Part shown: piece after piece, positions 1 through 10,775 of the stretch
Position numbering within the stretch: the stretch's first letter is position 1
How the letters are laid out: every line of letters begins with the position of its first letter
Source: Alectoria sarmentosa
Lineage: Eukaryota; Ascomycota; Lecanoromycetes; Lecanorales; Parmeliaceae
Reading direction: 5' to 3'
Assembly: GCA_009733775.1 (NCBI GenBank)
Contig: WOGZ01000047.1
Coordinates: 1-64,000 of the forward strand
DNA: 64,000 bases
Translations under genes and position numbers: made by a program
Notes under the pieces: generated by a model
What the model was told of the DNA's origin: nothing
The model's database searches: none
Seen by the model: only the letters and a program-made list of their open reading frames with translations

Positions 1-520
1 TTATAATAAATACGCAAATAACGTTTTAAATCTTAATTATTTCGTTTCGTTTATTCATTTGTTTTAAAATAAAAAATCGTAAATAATTTAATTTGAATAT
101 TGAATCTTTTGCAAAAAGATTTTTATATTATAATAACAAATTGTGAACCTCGATCGAATATTATTAATATTGATAATTCGTGTATACGAAAAACTTTTTT
201 AATGAACATTTCAATAATGCTTTTAACAAATGTGTTATTATTTTCCGTCGTATATGATACATAATAACGTTTTTTAATTAAACGATTTATTATAATTTAT
301 ATAACGTTATAATCTTTTAATAATAATAAATCGACGATGAAATTTATAAAAATGTCTTATTAACGTTTTTATAAAATTGAAAATAATTATAATAGATTAT
401 GTTCACGATGTTTAAGAGCTTTAATTCTTTTACAAATATAATAATTATTAATATATATAACGATTATTATTCTCATATCTCTTCAATAATATTTTCGTTT
501 GAATAGTTTATATATACGAA
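1..520 (-). pseudogene. Integrase domain of Gypsy element A (partial, mutated DDE triad)
   Basis: Translated on the minus strand, the segment shows the retroviral-type integrase core. The residue run ICKRIKALKHRE matches the end of the zinc-binding domain, with one Cys now Tyr. A segment reading INFIVDL covers the first catalytic Asp, now Asn (342-344). DRGSQF at 138-155 keeps the second Asp. The third acidic residue, in a TER-type motif, has become Lys (45-47). Two of three catalytic positions are therefore lost, both through G-to-A changes on the coding strand. The domain runs off the left edge of the window. Confidence 0.85.
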
Positions 521-870
521 CGACTTTTGAATAATCATATATAAGTTAATCGTGTATTTTTTAAATAATAATCATATACATAAACTCAAATATTTATAAG
601 CGATTTTTATAATAAAGAATATCGTTAATAATAACGCATTTATTGAATATGATATTTTTTAATTTCTCTTTGTCATCAATAATTGTTTCGCATATTTCGT
701 TATATTCGTTATTAACTTTATTCGTTTTAAACACTTTATAATAAAGAGAATTATTAATAATATTAATCTCAAACTCGATATCATCGAAATTTAAACGATT
801 CGATATAAAAATGATTTAATATTATTATTTAAGCCGTTTATTCGTAAAATCGATAAATTCATATTCAATT

Positions 871-1690
871 ATTCGAGTGAAAGCATCAATTTTGAGATTT
901 TATGATCTCGAACGATAAATGATTTTGATGTTATATTTGAATAACATATCGAGATATCTAATTTGACGACGATTTAAATCATATTTTTCAATAAAATATA
1001 TAAAATCTTTATGATTTATGAATATCTTGATCGAAATATCAATACATTTTAATTCGAATCGTTAATGTTTTAAATATCGAATAATAACGAGTAATTTTTT
1101 ATCATAAATCTAATAATTGCATTCGATCGAAGTTAGGTTTTTGTTATAAAAAATCATTAAATGTAATATTTTCTCATTATTATATTATAATAATACTTCC
1201 TTATTAACATAATCGAAAAAATTCGTTTTTAAAATTGTCTTTTTAAATTTATCGAAATGTCGTAAAATAAAAGCTCGTATAACGTTAATTTTTAATTAAA
1301 TAAAGACTTTTTGACAGGCGAATGATCATTCGTAAATAATATCTTTTTTTATAAAACAAATCATCGATTTGATTATTTTCGAGAAGTCTTTTATAAATTT
1401 TTTATAAAAATTATAAAAATCGATAAAAACTTATATTTGCTTTAAATTCGTAAATTATATTTAATCGACGACGATTTATATTTTAATCGAATTTATTCGT
1501 AATTTATCGATAAATATTAATAAATCTAAAAATTTGATCTTTTATATATGAAATTCGCATTTGAGAATATTTATTTGTAAATCAATTTTTCGTAACTTTT
1601 AAAAAATTAATTAAATATATTAAATGTGTTTTTTTTTAATCTTGTTATAAATAAAAATATTATTTAAATATATTTAATAAAAGTTATTTA
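871..1690 (-). pseudogene. Reverse transcriptase and RNase H domains of Gypsy element A
   Basis: The polymerase motif YLDD is now YLNN at 1,659-1,670: both catalytic Asp codons changed from GAT to AAT. Downstream come a KCEF-type motif near 1,556, the connection segment NFYKKFIKDFSKI near 1,385-1,420, KKD..EWS..CQ near 1,310-1,350, and ILRHFD near 1,250. RNase H ends with NHKDFIYFIEKY, LNRRQIRYLDMLFKYNIKI and DAFTR (871-1,025), a clear match to the usual DHKNL...NRRQARW...DALTR series of Ty3/Gypsy elements. Several Gln and Trp codons are now stops. Family assignment is firm; clade assignment (chromovirus-like) is inference. Confidence 0.9.
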
Positions 1691-3295
1691 AATATTTAAA
1701 GAGAATATTGTTTATATATTATTGATAAATAATAAAATTATTTATCAATTCAAATAAAAGCATTCGATATTTGTATATTTCAAAAAATATAATAAATGTA
1801 ATAAAGTTCTCGTTATCGAAATGCATTCGAAATTTATTAAAAGTAACGATAATGTTAAATTATATAAAGTATTTACAATTTTATATTTTTGTTAAAATCT
1901 CATTTATCAATGAAATAAAATATCGATTTCTTTTAATAATAACGTTCAGTTTTCGATAATTTATATAAAATCGTAAACCTTTATTTGATTTCTCAATAAA
2001 TAAAACAAATAAAATAAATGAAGCATAATTAAATACGATAAATTCTTTTCTAAAATGTTCATTTAAATATTTCTTAACTTATTCGAATTTGTGACCTAAT
2101 AATAAATAAATTTGACTTCTAAATAATACATTTTTGTTTACTTTTTTAACAAATTTCAATTTATGATTATAAAAACGATGTGAAAATAATACGTTCGTTT
2201 ATAATTTATCAAAAACATTTGCATAATTATAATAATTCATAAAGAATTTGTTAAACATTTCTTGAGAAATAAAAATCTCAACATTATTGATTTGAACGTT
2301 TTTCGATATATATAATTTACAATATCTCTTATATTTGATTTCGAAATCGCATAAACATAATTTATTGATCGATATGCGATTATCTCGTTATAATTATAAT
2401 ATAATCTTAAAAAACTTATTAAAAATATCGTAAATCTTATTCATTATCAAAGAAAAGAATTTTTTTTTGTTTCGAATTAAATAATAATAAATCGAAGCGT
2501 CAATTTCAACAATATCGATAAAATTAAATTTTTTGATCATTTTTTTTAAGTGTTTTAAATATTGATATCGACCTTTTTTTATTTGAGATATTTTTGAAAT
2601 GATTTATGTCGAAATTATTTTTATTCGATTTATCTTTAATAATAAATTTAAAAAATCGTATAATGATAATAAATAATGTTTTTAATAAAAACGATAAATT
2701 CTCAAATGTTAATGTCTTTTTATCATTATATTCATATCGTTTAAATATAAACAACATTTTATCTTTTAACATATCGAGTACGACTTCATATTTATTCATT
2801 TATAATTTTTCGAAAATCAAATCGTGTTGTTTTAATAAAGCGATAAGAATAAAACAAAATCTTTGTTTATAATCGTATATATTCAAAATAAATAAAAGAT
2901 AATAAATAATAAATTATTTAAACAATCGTTTATTATAACTTCATAATGATTTTGATTTAAAAAAAAATAAGATTCGATTTATAAACGTTTATATATTTTA
3001 AATACGATGATTTTATTAATAACGATATAAGCCTCGATGCATTCGCAATTCATAAAAGAATTCGTAAATATCATTTATCGATTTTATAATAATAACGTAA
3101 TTGTCACTCGAAAAAGACGTCGTGTTAAAAAATTATTTGAAATATTCGTTAAACACACGTCCGTATTACCTCTTATCGTGATTTTAAAAAAAATTAATCT
3201 TTTCTCAAATTATTCGAAGAGTCTTTCAAATTATCGTTATCGTTATTATTTATTTTTATAATATATATTCAAATAGCTTTTTTATTCGATTGAAA

Positions 3296-3337
3296 ACAAT
3301 CACGTTTAATGTGTTTAATTTGATTGCAATTATAACA
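3296..3337 (-). pseudogene. Gag CCHC zinc knuckle of Gypsy element A
   Basis: On the minus strand the 14 codons read CYNCNQIKHIKRDC, a perfect CX2CX4HX4C nucleocapsid zinc knuckle. It lies about 1.6 kb upstream (in the element's sense) of the reverse transcriptase, where a gag-pol junction is expected, and is followed shortly by a stop. All four zinc ligands survive RIP. Confidence 0.85.
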
Positions 3338-4489
3338 CATAAACTTTTTAACATCGATTTCGACTTTAATTTTAATAAATGAGATCGATATAATAAATTT
3401 TATAAATGTTATTATAATGCGAATAATTCTCGTTGTTAAAATAATTGATTTTTTTGTTAAAAATACAATTTTAAATGTAAATGTTTTAAACTTTTCTTTA
3501 TATTCAACACGTTAAATGTTGTTTAATTTTCGTAAATACTTTTTAATAGATATCAACTCATTGAAATTTTCATATACGTTTCAATTCTTTCGTAAATTTT
3601 CACGAATTTTCAAACGTAAATGTCGTATCATATTATTTTTATCTTTATCGATGATTTGATTAAATCGAATAAAATCGACGTAAAACTTTATAAAAGATAT
3701 AATATCTTGTTGAAAAAAGTTATATTATCATTTAACATTACTTTATCAATTAAATTTCTCATAAATATCGATCAAATTATTTATTATTATTTTATAAAAT
3801 TAATATAAATTCGAATAATTTCTCAATCGACGTTTTATGATCTATTTTAAAGCTTTTTCTTTTAATTTAAAAATAACATAAATTAATTTGAATTTAGCAA
3901 TAAAATATCAATCATGATTGATAATAAATTTGTAATTTATTTTGAAAAATCGATTATTTCATATAAGATTTTTTTCATTCGTAAAGATAAAAGAGTCAAA
4001 TAATTTAAAAAATTTATTTTTCTTCGATATAAATCGATTTTTGAATTTATTATAAAGAAATTCGTTTTTGAAATCCTTTTTTAAATTCTTTTTCAATAAT
4101 TAAAATTTTATTGCATTAATCTTTTATTATAATTATGTTATTTGCTTTTATTAATCACGAGCGATGTTATTCGATTATTAAATCATAAATTTAAATTTAT
4201 ATAAAAATTTCATAATCTCATCTTTATCGATAATAATTTTATAAAAACAAAATAAAAATTCGCGAAAATCGTCTCGTTCAAAACGAAATTAATTCAATAT
4301 ATCAAAAAACTTTTTAGGTGTAATTTTCGTTTCATATAATAATTGTTCATTGATAAAGATGTATCATAAATTTGATTTATAATATTGAAAAAAATCTTCG
4401 AGATTTTTAAATATAATTGAGATACGACGTGATTTAATTTTGTTTAAAAGATTTTGAATGTGATTTATTCTTTTCATTTTAATAAAGAT

Positions 4490-6835
4490 TATCGATAAGA
4501 AAAAAAACAAAAAAGAAGAAAAAGAAAAGGGGTTTAAATATTTCGAAAAATATAATATTAAAAAGTATTATAATAAAGAAGAATGTTAACACTTCTCATT
4601 TAATATATTTGATAATTTTCATATAATAAAAAAATTTGATTTTAACACATAAAAAATAATAAAGAATATTATTTAATTATTTGTTCATTTATTAAACTCT
4701 CGTAAAAACAATGTGTTAATTAAATAACGTTTTTTCAATTTCGTTATTTATGCAGAGAATATTTATTATATTATCGTCGATTTCGTACGAGAAAATTTAA
4801 TAATGCGAAATAAAGAAAAAAAACTTTGAAAGATTATAAAATTATGATTTTTTGTTCAATAATAATGTCGTGAAAAATTTAAATATCTTTAATAATAATT
4901 TTTCGAATAATATAATCGATGTTATTTTAACTTAAATTATATAAAAATGATATATAATTATTTCTTTCGATTCGTTAATCAAATAAATGTTTTAATATTT
5001 TTTTTATATTCGTTATTGTTGACGAAACGAATTATTATCTTAATGCGAATTATTCGAATTTCAATTGTCGTAAATAATCTAACTCAAAAATACGATATTT
5101 TAATAATTTTTATATTTTGATAAAACTTTTATTAACACGATTTTTTAAATTCGTTAATTAATACGAATAAAATGAGTAAGATAATTTAATTATAATGTTA
5201 AAATTAATATAAAATTATATCATATAAATATATTAAATAAGATAATTAAGTGAGAAAGAAATATATATATAAAAAGAAGACATTTATATAAAAACAAATG
5301 TCTTTATCAAGTTACGCTAAGTTTAATCGAATAATGTTAAAAAAATGTAATGTTAAAGAAAAGTTAGTTTTATTAAGAATGTAGGGTACGCTCGTAATAA
5401 AAACTTTAAATTTAACGTATAACTTTCTCATTTATGTCTCTCTTTTTTAAATTATGTAACAATTTAAAATGAAAAACGTTATCGAAAACATCTTTAACGT
5501 TTAATATTAATAATGAAACGATTTAATTATTTTTCGATTTTCACGCTTTGTGAATTTCTTTTAATATTATATAAATAACGTTTTCGATTAAAAAAAGCTT
5601 ACGCTCGCTTATGTGTTTTTTAAAAAAAAGTTGATATTTCTTTATTAAATAACTAAGTCTCGTAATTATAATTTTCTCAAATCTCTTCCTCAATGTGTTG
5701 AAAAAAACGATCGATCAATACGACTTTGATTAAGTGTAATCCTTTCCGTCGAAACCTTTAAACTTTCTAAACATTATTATCTTAAAATGGCGAAAATGTT
5801 TAAAATAATAGTTATACTCGATATAAGCGTTATAAATGTTTTTTAATTAAGTCTTTATACGATTTAAAATTATTTATAAAATTCGAAAAATCAAATCGTC
5901 GTTCTTTATAACTTTGTTTAAGTAATTTATTATTATAATTCTTCGAACTTTATATTTAATAATAATTAAAAACTTCTTCGAAAATAAATATTTATATTTT
6001 TTTATATTATTCAAATTCGCTTAACGTGTTTATAAAAAGAAATTGTTTTTAAATAACGTTTATTTTTCGACGATTTTAATAATTATATTATTTGATCTCG
6101 CGAGTTTAAAAATAAATAATAATAATCTAATTTATTCACTTTTGACTTGTTTATTTAAATTTTAAAACTTTCGATCGTTATCGCATTTATTCATATATTG
6201 TTTTCATCGTTTCGTTCGCTTATTTTTTAAAAGTCTCTTTTTGATGTTTCGAGCTTGATTAAACGTCGTTTTATTTTTATAAAAGCGAATTTGTTATCAC
6301 TTTTTATTCAATTTCCGAATTTTTTTAATAATTTTCTTTAACTTTAAGTTCATTTTTGATCTCGATTTGAAATATATTTTGTTAATAAAAATAACATTAA
6401 TGATAACGTTATAAAGAATTGTAATTAATTGATTTATCTGATAATTCAAATCTTTTTTTATTAAAATTGAGATTAAGTTTATAAACAACTTCAATTTCAA
6501 TTCTTTCAAAAAGTTTATCATTTTAAACTTTTTTCAATTGCGAATTTCTTTTTGAAATTGAAAAATTAAATTTCGCTTCAACATTATAAAAAGGGTCTCA
6601 TAATCGAAATCGAAATTTTTCTTTCGAATGATGTCGCACTTTATCATTATGTCGGCGGTGTTTGTTGTTGCGAGTATAAGATCTATGATGATCGCTTCAC
6701 TGTGTTTCTTGGGCTTGAACGTCTGCATTCCTTCTGATGTCACTAACTGAAGTCTTGCGATGTTCATGATATCGATCACAATGTCTGCCTCCGCGTGCTG
6801 GTGCTTCCCTGACCCTGTCCACAGTGGGTGGTTTT
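4490..6835 (-). mobile_element. 5'-truncated Tad1-like LINE, mostly RIP-mutated
   Basis: On the minus strand the first readable part (6,534-6,835) matches the C-terminal half of a LINE apurinic-type endonuclease: HPLWTGSGKHQHAEAD, then LQLVTSEGMQTF, then IDLILAT and a DYE-type acidic end. It continues through the linker between endonuclease and RT (6,297-6,521, with KSRS...LKKI) to an RT box reading LNVKDVFDNVFH (5,442-5,514), where the family has LDVKGAFDNVSH. The catalytic Asp is now Asn. Coding resemblance stops at about 6,835 in mid-domain, as in a 5'-truncated insertion. The portion above about 6,640 is not AT-shifted, so the RIP boundary lies inside the element. The downstream end near 4,490 is uncertain. 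Confidence 0.7.
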
Positions 6836-7005
6836 AGGCGTAGAGTGCTATACATATCACAATTTGAAGTTTATGTGCCAAGCCTGTTGACCGGGTGATG
6901 GGCTAGCGCTCGCGGAGATTGCGGCGATAGAGCATAAGGAATAAATCCTTCAGAAAAGCAGCCTTCTAGTTTATCCGCAGAAATCATCAGTTTCCATTCA
7001 AATTA
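6836..7005. other. Spacer between LINE and GAR transformylase gene
   Basis: GC-normal spacer of about 170 bp that must hold the promoter and 5' UTR of the next gene. No clear TATA box or other motif was recognised. The LINE insertion therefore ends very close to a housekeeping gene's start codon. Confidence 0.5.
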
Positions 7006-7909
7006 ATGGAGCGTAAAACTCGGATATCGATTCTCATCAGTGGCCAAGGTTCGAACCTCCAAGCTCTCATCGACGCTCAGACGACTACACTCAAAGATTC
7101 TATCATCGTTCGCGTTGGCAGTAATAGGAAAGCCGCTTTTGGCCTGGTCAGAGCGGAAGAGAGAAAGATTCCTACGTTTTATCACAACGTAGGCTTCTTT
7201 TCAATGAGTACCAACACTGTTCGATACTGTGACTAACGGTCGAAGACAGCTGGTCGATTACAAGAAGCGATATCCAGACAGCATTGACCAGGCCCGTTCT
7301 GAGTATGATCGGGATCTTGCAATAAAGCTATTGGAAGACAAGCCTGACATCATAGTTTGTGCGGGCTTTCTGCATATCCTGGCCCCTACCTTTCTACATC
7401 TTATGGCTGCTGCCAGTGTTCCTGTCATCAATTTACAGTAAGCCGCGACGATGAGCTCAGATGTGTGCTGGGGGCTTGCATGTACTGATTGATGGCCTCC
7501 GAAGTCCAGGACTTCCTGGCGCGTATAATGGAATTAATGCCATCGAGAGAGCTCATAAGGATTTCTTGGACGGTACGGTCAACCGAATGGGAATCATGAT
7601 GCAAGTCTCGATTGCATTTCTTAGTGGTACGCACGCATTACTGATCATATCAACTAGACACTATGTCATCTCCGAGGTCGACATGTACGTTAGCACTCAG
7701 AGAATCAAAGTAGAAGTCTTATGGCTGAATTTGTCTATAGGGGAGAACCCATACTTGTGACACCAATCCCGTTCTTCAAAGACGAGGATATCGAAAAATT
7801 AAAAGACCGCGTCCACGGAAAAGAGCACGAAGCTATTGTGGCTGGTACGAAGATCGCAATTTCGAGGCTAAAGGAAAGATCTTCCTTGTTCACCAACCAA
7901 GCGGCTTGA
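7006..7909 (+). CDS. ADE8: Phosphoribosylglycinamide formyltransferase (GAR transformylase), 5 exons
   Basis: Exons 7006-7188, 7250-7437, 7505-7600, 7658-7684 and 7741-7909 join in phase to a 220-residue protein, normal for the monofunctional fungal enzyme. It transfers the formyl group of 10-formyl-THF to GAR, the third step of purine synthesis, in the cytosol. The N-terminus has the nucleotide-binding ILISGQGSNLQALIDA. The active site shows NLHPGLPGAYNG (Asn and His) and HYVISEVDMGEPI (Asp). The third intron (7601-7657) begins GCAAGT and ends CTAG; using this GC donor restores the MIHYVIS reading exactly. The other introns are GT-AG. No disabling mutation was found although the gene sits about 170 bp from a RIP-mutated LINE. 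Exon joins are inferred from family alignment. Confidence 0.9.
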
Positions 7910-8440
7910 GCTTCAATCCATACAACCTCGAATTTGAAACAGAAAAGTTGTAACTACCTACAAGGCCTCAGACCAGATCGATCGAGCTATCAATGTTATC
8001 TTGCTCAGGAGGAATGCTATCTTACTGATGCCAACCGAAGCGGTGACAGATTTTGCTATCGACGCTGACTTCTCCACATGCCTTATCGAAGTTCTCCACC
8101 CAGCCTCAGACTTTGACGTATTCGCCCGTGGAGCAAATTCAATCTTCAGGTCTTTTTCAGAGGCATCCATTGCAGCTAAATTATCCTGTGGTCTAGATAC
8201 GCCTCCAGAGACACCATTTCCGCCTGGGCTCAATCAAGGTCGCTACCCTACCTAAGCGGGAGGCGTGATATCAAGTTTCATAGTTGATTCAGCGGGGACC
8301 ATCATGAACAACCAAATGAAGTCTGTAGACCGCGAGAAACATTGGCCTTCGATCAAATCACCAAACCGTATGACTTCAAGCAAGCCTATCGAATCCTAAG
8401 CACAGCTAGAAAGCCTCCGAAGATAACGCCAGTAATGCGG
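7910..8440. other. Spacer without a recognised gene
   Basis: Short ORFs on both strands (for example 8001-8255 +) show no recognisable domain or codon pattern. It may include the promoter or degraded 5' part of the zinc-finger pseudogene that follows. Confidence 0.4.
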
Positions 8441-9080
8441 TGGTAATTGAATTCGTCTTGCCACTGATTCAGGACTGGAGACCATACTAAGGATCGTCGC
8501 ATCTGGGAATCGATCGTCGTCACGCGCCCAAGCCCTTAAAGGGCTCTTTGAGGAGCCTAATTCCTCCGGTCAACACAGAGCATCCGCAGTATCCATAAGC
8601 CACTTTAGAGGACCTGGATCACGCAAGCTTACTACATCCCATAATCTGTACTTGGAACGCCTTGGTGCGGACTTTGATGACAAAAAAACCTGGAATAATT
8701 CCTTCCGCGAAGAACCCGCTTCAGTATTCTGCCACGTAAATTGAGCGGGTTGTTGCCAATGCCAATATCAATGCCTATACCATGGCCCCTGTCTGAGCCC
8801 TTAAATCTGCCGCACCGACTTTGGCCGATTCTGCTTTGCCCATGGATGATGCAAACCTCACGACCGCCGAGGACCGCGCTAGAGACGCACGTTCGACCTG
8901 CTCTGCTTATGGCAGCACGTTTGTTCGTTGATCTGACCTACAGCGCCATGAGAAGAAGCATCTGCCCAGCAGGTCTTTCCGGTGCTTGGTAGCGGGATGT
9001 GGGTATAAGGGCAGCTATCGCAAGGATACGTTGGAGCAGCATGTTAGGAATCGCCCTCAGTCTGGGTGGAGGGCTTAACG
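8440..9080 (+). pseudogene. Decayed C2H2 zinc-finger protein gene
   Basis: One plus-strand frame between about 8,750 and 9,080 reads through several TGA codons. It gives a C2H2-type module: TCSAYGSTFVR, stop, SDLQRHEKKH, then FRCLVAGCGYKGSYRKDTL and EQHVR. This is the spacing of two fungal C2H2 fingers. The second Cys of the first finger is Tyr (TAT for TGT), and the stop lies where Arg (CGA) is usual; both are RIP-type transitions. An upstream piece, about 8,440-8,700 in another frame, looks like a low-complexity N-terminal region with GSRKLTTSHNLYLERLG. The gene is broken by stops and frame changes. A transcription-factor role is inference from the fingers only. Confidence 0.6.
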
Positions 9081-9217
9081 GTGAGCTTCGGAGAGAGATA
9101 GGAACCGAGGGTATTCATAGATGGACAGTCCCGCTTTGGGAGACGGCGAGTTGGATTCAGTAGAGGAAGATTGGAGATCATACAATCATTTAATCATTCA
9201 TTCATTACATATTTCTA

Positions 9218-10198
9218 TTACTCGTCAAACTTGATCTTCCCCTCACCAACATCAGGATAAACATCAAATCTCCTCTGCGTATAAATCGGTATCCCCTTCC
9301 TCGTCTCCTCAATCTTTTCCCCATTCAAAACCGCATATACAATCTCCTCCGCTTCCCCTGCCTCACACATCACGCTCGCATTCGGATCCACAACCATGCT
9401 ATGCCCCCAAGCATTATAAGTCGCCTCCATATCCCTTGCCGGACTGCACAAGCCCACGTAGACCTGATTGTCCACCGCCCTAGCCCTCGCTTGCAACTCC
9501 CAGTGCAGAGCCCCCGTGGTCAGGTTGAAAGCGCCGGGGTACAAGAGCAGGAAGCAGCCCTTGCGCGCGGCGATGGTGGCGAGTTCGGGGAAGCGGATGT
9601 CGTAGCAGATTGCGAGGGCGATTTTGCCGTAGGGTGGGATGTCGACGAGGGTCAGTTTGTTGCCGGGGGAGAGGACGTCTGATTCCCTGAAGGTGATCTT
9701 GCCGGGGATGTCGATGTCGAACAGATGCACCTTTCGATGGGTGGCCAGTAAATCTCCCTCGGGCGAGAAGAGCAGGGAAGTGTTGTGATATTTCTCCGTC
9801 GACGCCACATACTCGGGTATGCTACCGCCGAGCAGGTAGCTCCCGCTCTCGACGGCGAGCTCGGCGAGGGCGTGGAAGCTCGGCGATTGCTCCCTGGTGG
9901 GCGGGGAGGGTTGGAGAGTCTCGGCGTAGGAGGGGAAGTAATGGCAGCCGTAGGGGGAGTTGAAGCATTCCGGCAGCACGATGAGCGAGGCTCCGGCTCT
10001 GGAGGCTTCGAGGACGCGGGAGCGGGCGCGGGCGAGGTTGGCGGGTTTGTCGGCGCCTGGGGAGGAAGGGGGGGAGGGTCAGAAGGAGAAAAAGGGGAGG
10101 AGGAGGAGGAGGAGGGGGTGGGGATGAGGTGGGGAGGGCGTGCCTGTTGCGAGCTGCACAAGGGCCAGCTTGAGGGGTTTCTTGAGGAGGTGGGCCAT
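9218..10198 (-). CDS. NIT2: Carbon-nitrogen hydrolase, NIT2-type omega-amidase, 2 exons
   Basis: Exons 10144-10198 and 9218-10056 (coding direction high to low) give 297 residues, within the usual range of 275-305. The nitrilase superfamily Glu-Lys-Cys triad is visible: Glu in VLPECFNSPYG, Lys in THRKVHLFD, Cys in AICYDIRFPE. A second conserved Glu is in HWELQARARA. Closest family recognised is NIT2/omega-amidase, which hydrolyses 2-oxoglutaramate and 2-oxosuccinamate; other branch members such as NIT3 or deaminated-glutathione amidase are not excluded. The single 87-nt intron (10057-10143) seems to start with GC (GCACGC) and end CCCAG; no GT donor keeps the ATGADK reading. Its promoter contains a MITE-like foldback about 90 bp upstream of the start. 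Confidence 0.88.
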
Positions 10199-10289
10199 TG
10201 TCGTTGGAATATGTCTTCCCACTGGATTTATGTTTGAAACCGCTTGGTATCTATCTCCGAATTCCTAAGAGGGGGAAAGCAAATATTAA

Positions 10290-10422
10290 TACTCGTGCAG
10301 AAGTGAGCTACTTGATAGAGCGAGGACACCAATAGATCAAGCACCATCCGACGCAGTGGAAGTGGAAGAAACAATTAGTGTCCTCGCTCTATCAAGTGAC
10401 TCACTTCTGGACAGCACGAGTA
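10290..10422. mobile_element. TA-flanked foldback (MITE-like element)
   Basis: Left arm 10290-10329 and right arm 10378-10422 are imperfect inverted repeats beginning TACTCGTGC and ending GCACGAGTA. The right arm has an extra five-base block (TGTCC). The arms enclose a loop of about 48 bp. The flanking TA on each side fits a Tc1/mariner or pogo/Fot1-type target-site duplication. It encodes nothing and could be moved only in trans. It lies in the promoter of the omega-amidase gene. The superfamily is inferred from the TA flanks, not from a known terminal sequence. Confidence 0.7.
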
Positions 10423-10775
10423 TGTCCCCCAATGACCAAAAACTTTGTACATTCTTTTTCTTTCGACATCAAAAATGAAATTTTAAATACACTGACCTTT
10501 TCAAATTAATAACAATGATATAAATATATGAATTGATGTAATAGTATATAATATAATCATGACTATAAAAACACATTAAGTATATGATTTAAATAAATGT
10601 TTACATTTCATTTATCTTTTTCTTTAAGCGATAGTCCTCTCTCAACGTCGGATGAGCCATTCAATGATATTGTCAAACGTGTCCTATGTGCCTCATGTTT
10701 ATCCAAAGGTCTGGACATCGGTATCGTTGCTTCATGATCTCCACACATATGCGGAAGTATCTTCTATCCAAAGTC
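10423..10775. other. AT-rich intergenic stretch
   Basis: About 200 bp (10,430-10,630) are strongly AT-rich with no coding potential. They lie between the foldback and the 3' end of the argininosuccinate synthase gene. No promoter or RNA motif was recognised. Confidence 0.5.

Larger units (their letters stand above)
1..4480 (-). mobile_element. RIP-decayed Ty3/Gypsy retrotransposon (element A), cut by the window edge
   Basis: The block is extremely AT-rich and has no long ORF, but the minus strand reads as one ordered retrotransposon once stop codons TAA/TAG/TGA are taken as former CAA, CAG, CGA or TGG. From high to low coordinates I see a possible gag region (about 4,240-4,460), a CCHC knuckle (3,296-3,337), reverse transcriptase (about 1,290-1,690), RNase H (871-1,290) and integrase (about 1-520). 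This is the Ty3/Gypsy domain order. The 3' end lies beyond position 1 and I could not identify an LTR pair. Nearly all departures from family consensus are C-to-T or G-to-A, the RIP signature. The element cannot be active. The gag boundary near 4,480 is a guess; the pol domains are solid. Confidence 0.85.

Noticed and set aside
7040..7060. GGTTCGAACC resembling a tRNA box B
   Set aside because: It lies inside the GAR transformylase P-loop codons (GQGSNLQ); no acceptor stem or cloverleaf can be formed around it.
9401..10237. Long plus-strand and alternative minus-strand ORFs overlapping the omega-amidase gene (93, 150 and 169 codons)
   Set aside because: They are other-frame shadows of a GC-biased coding region; their residues are low-complexity Pro/Ser or Gly/Glu with no domain.
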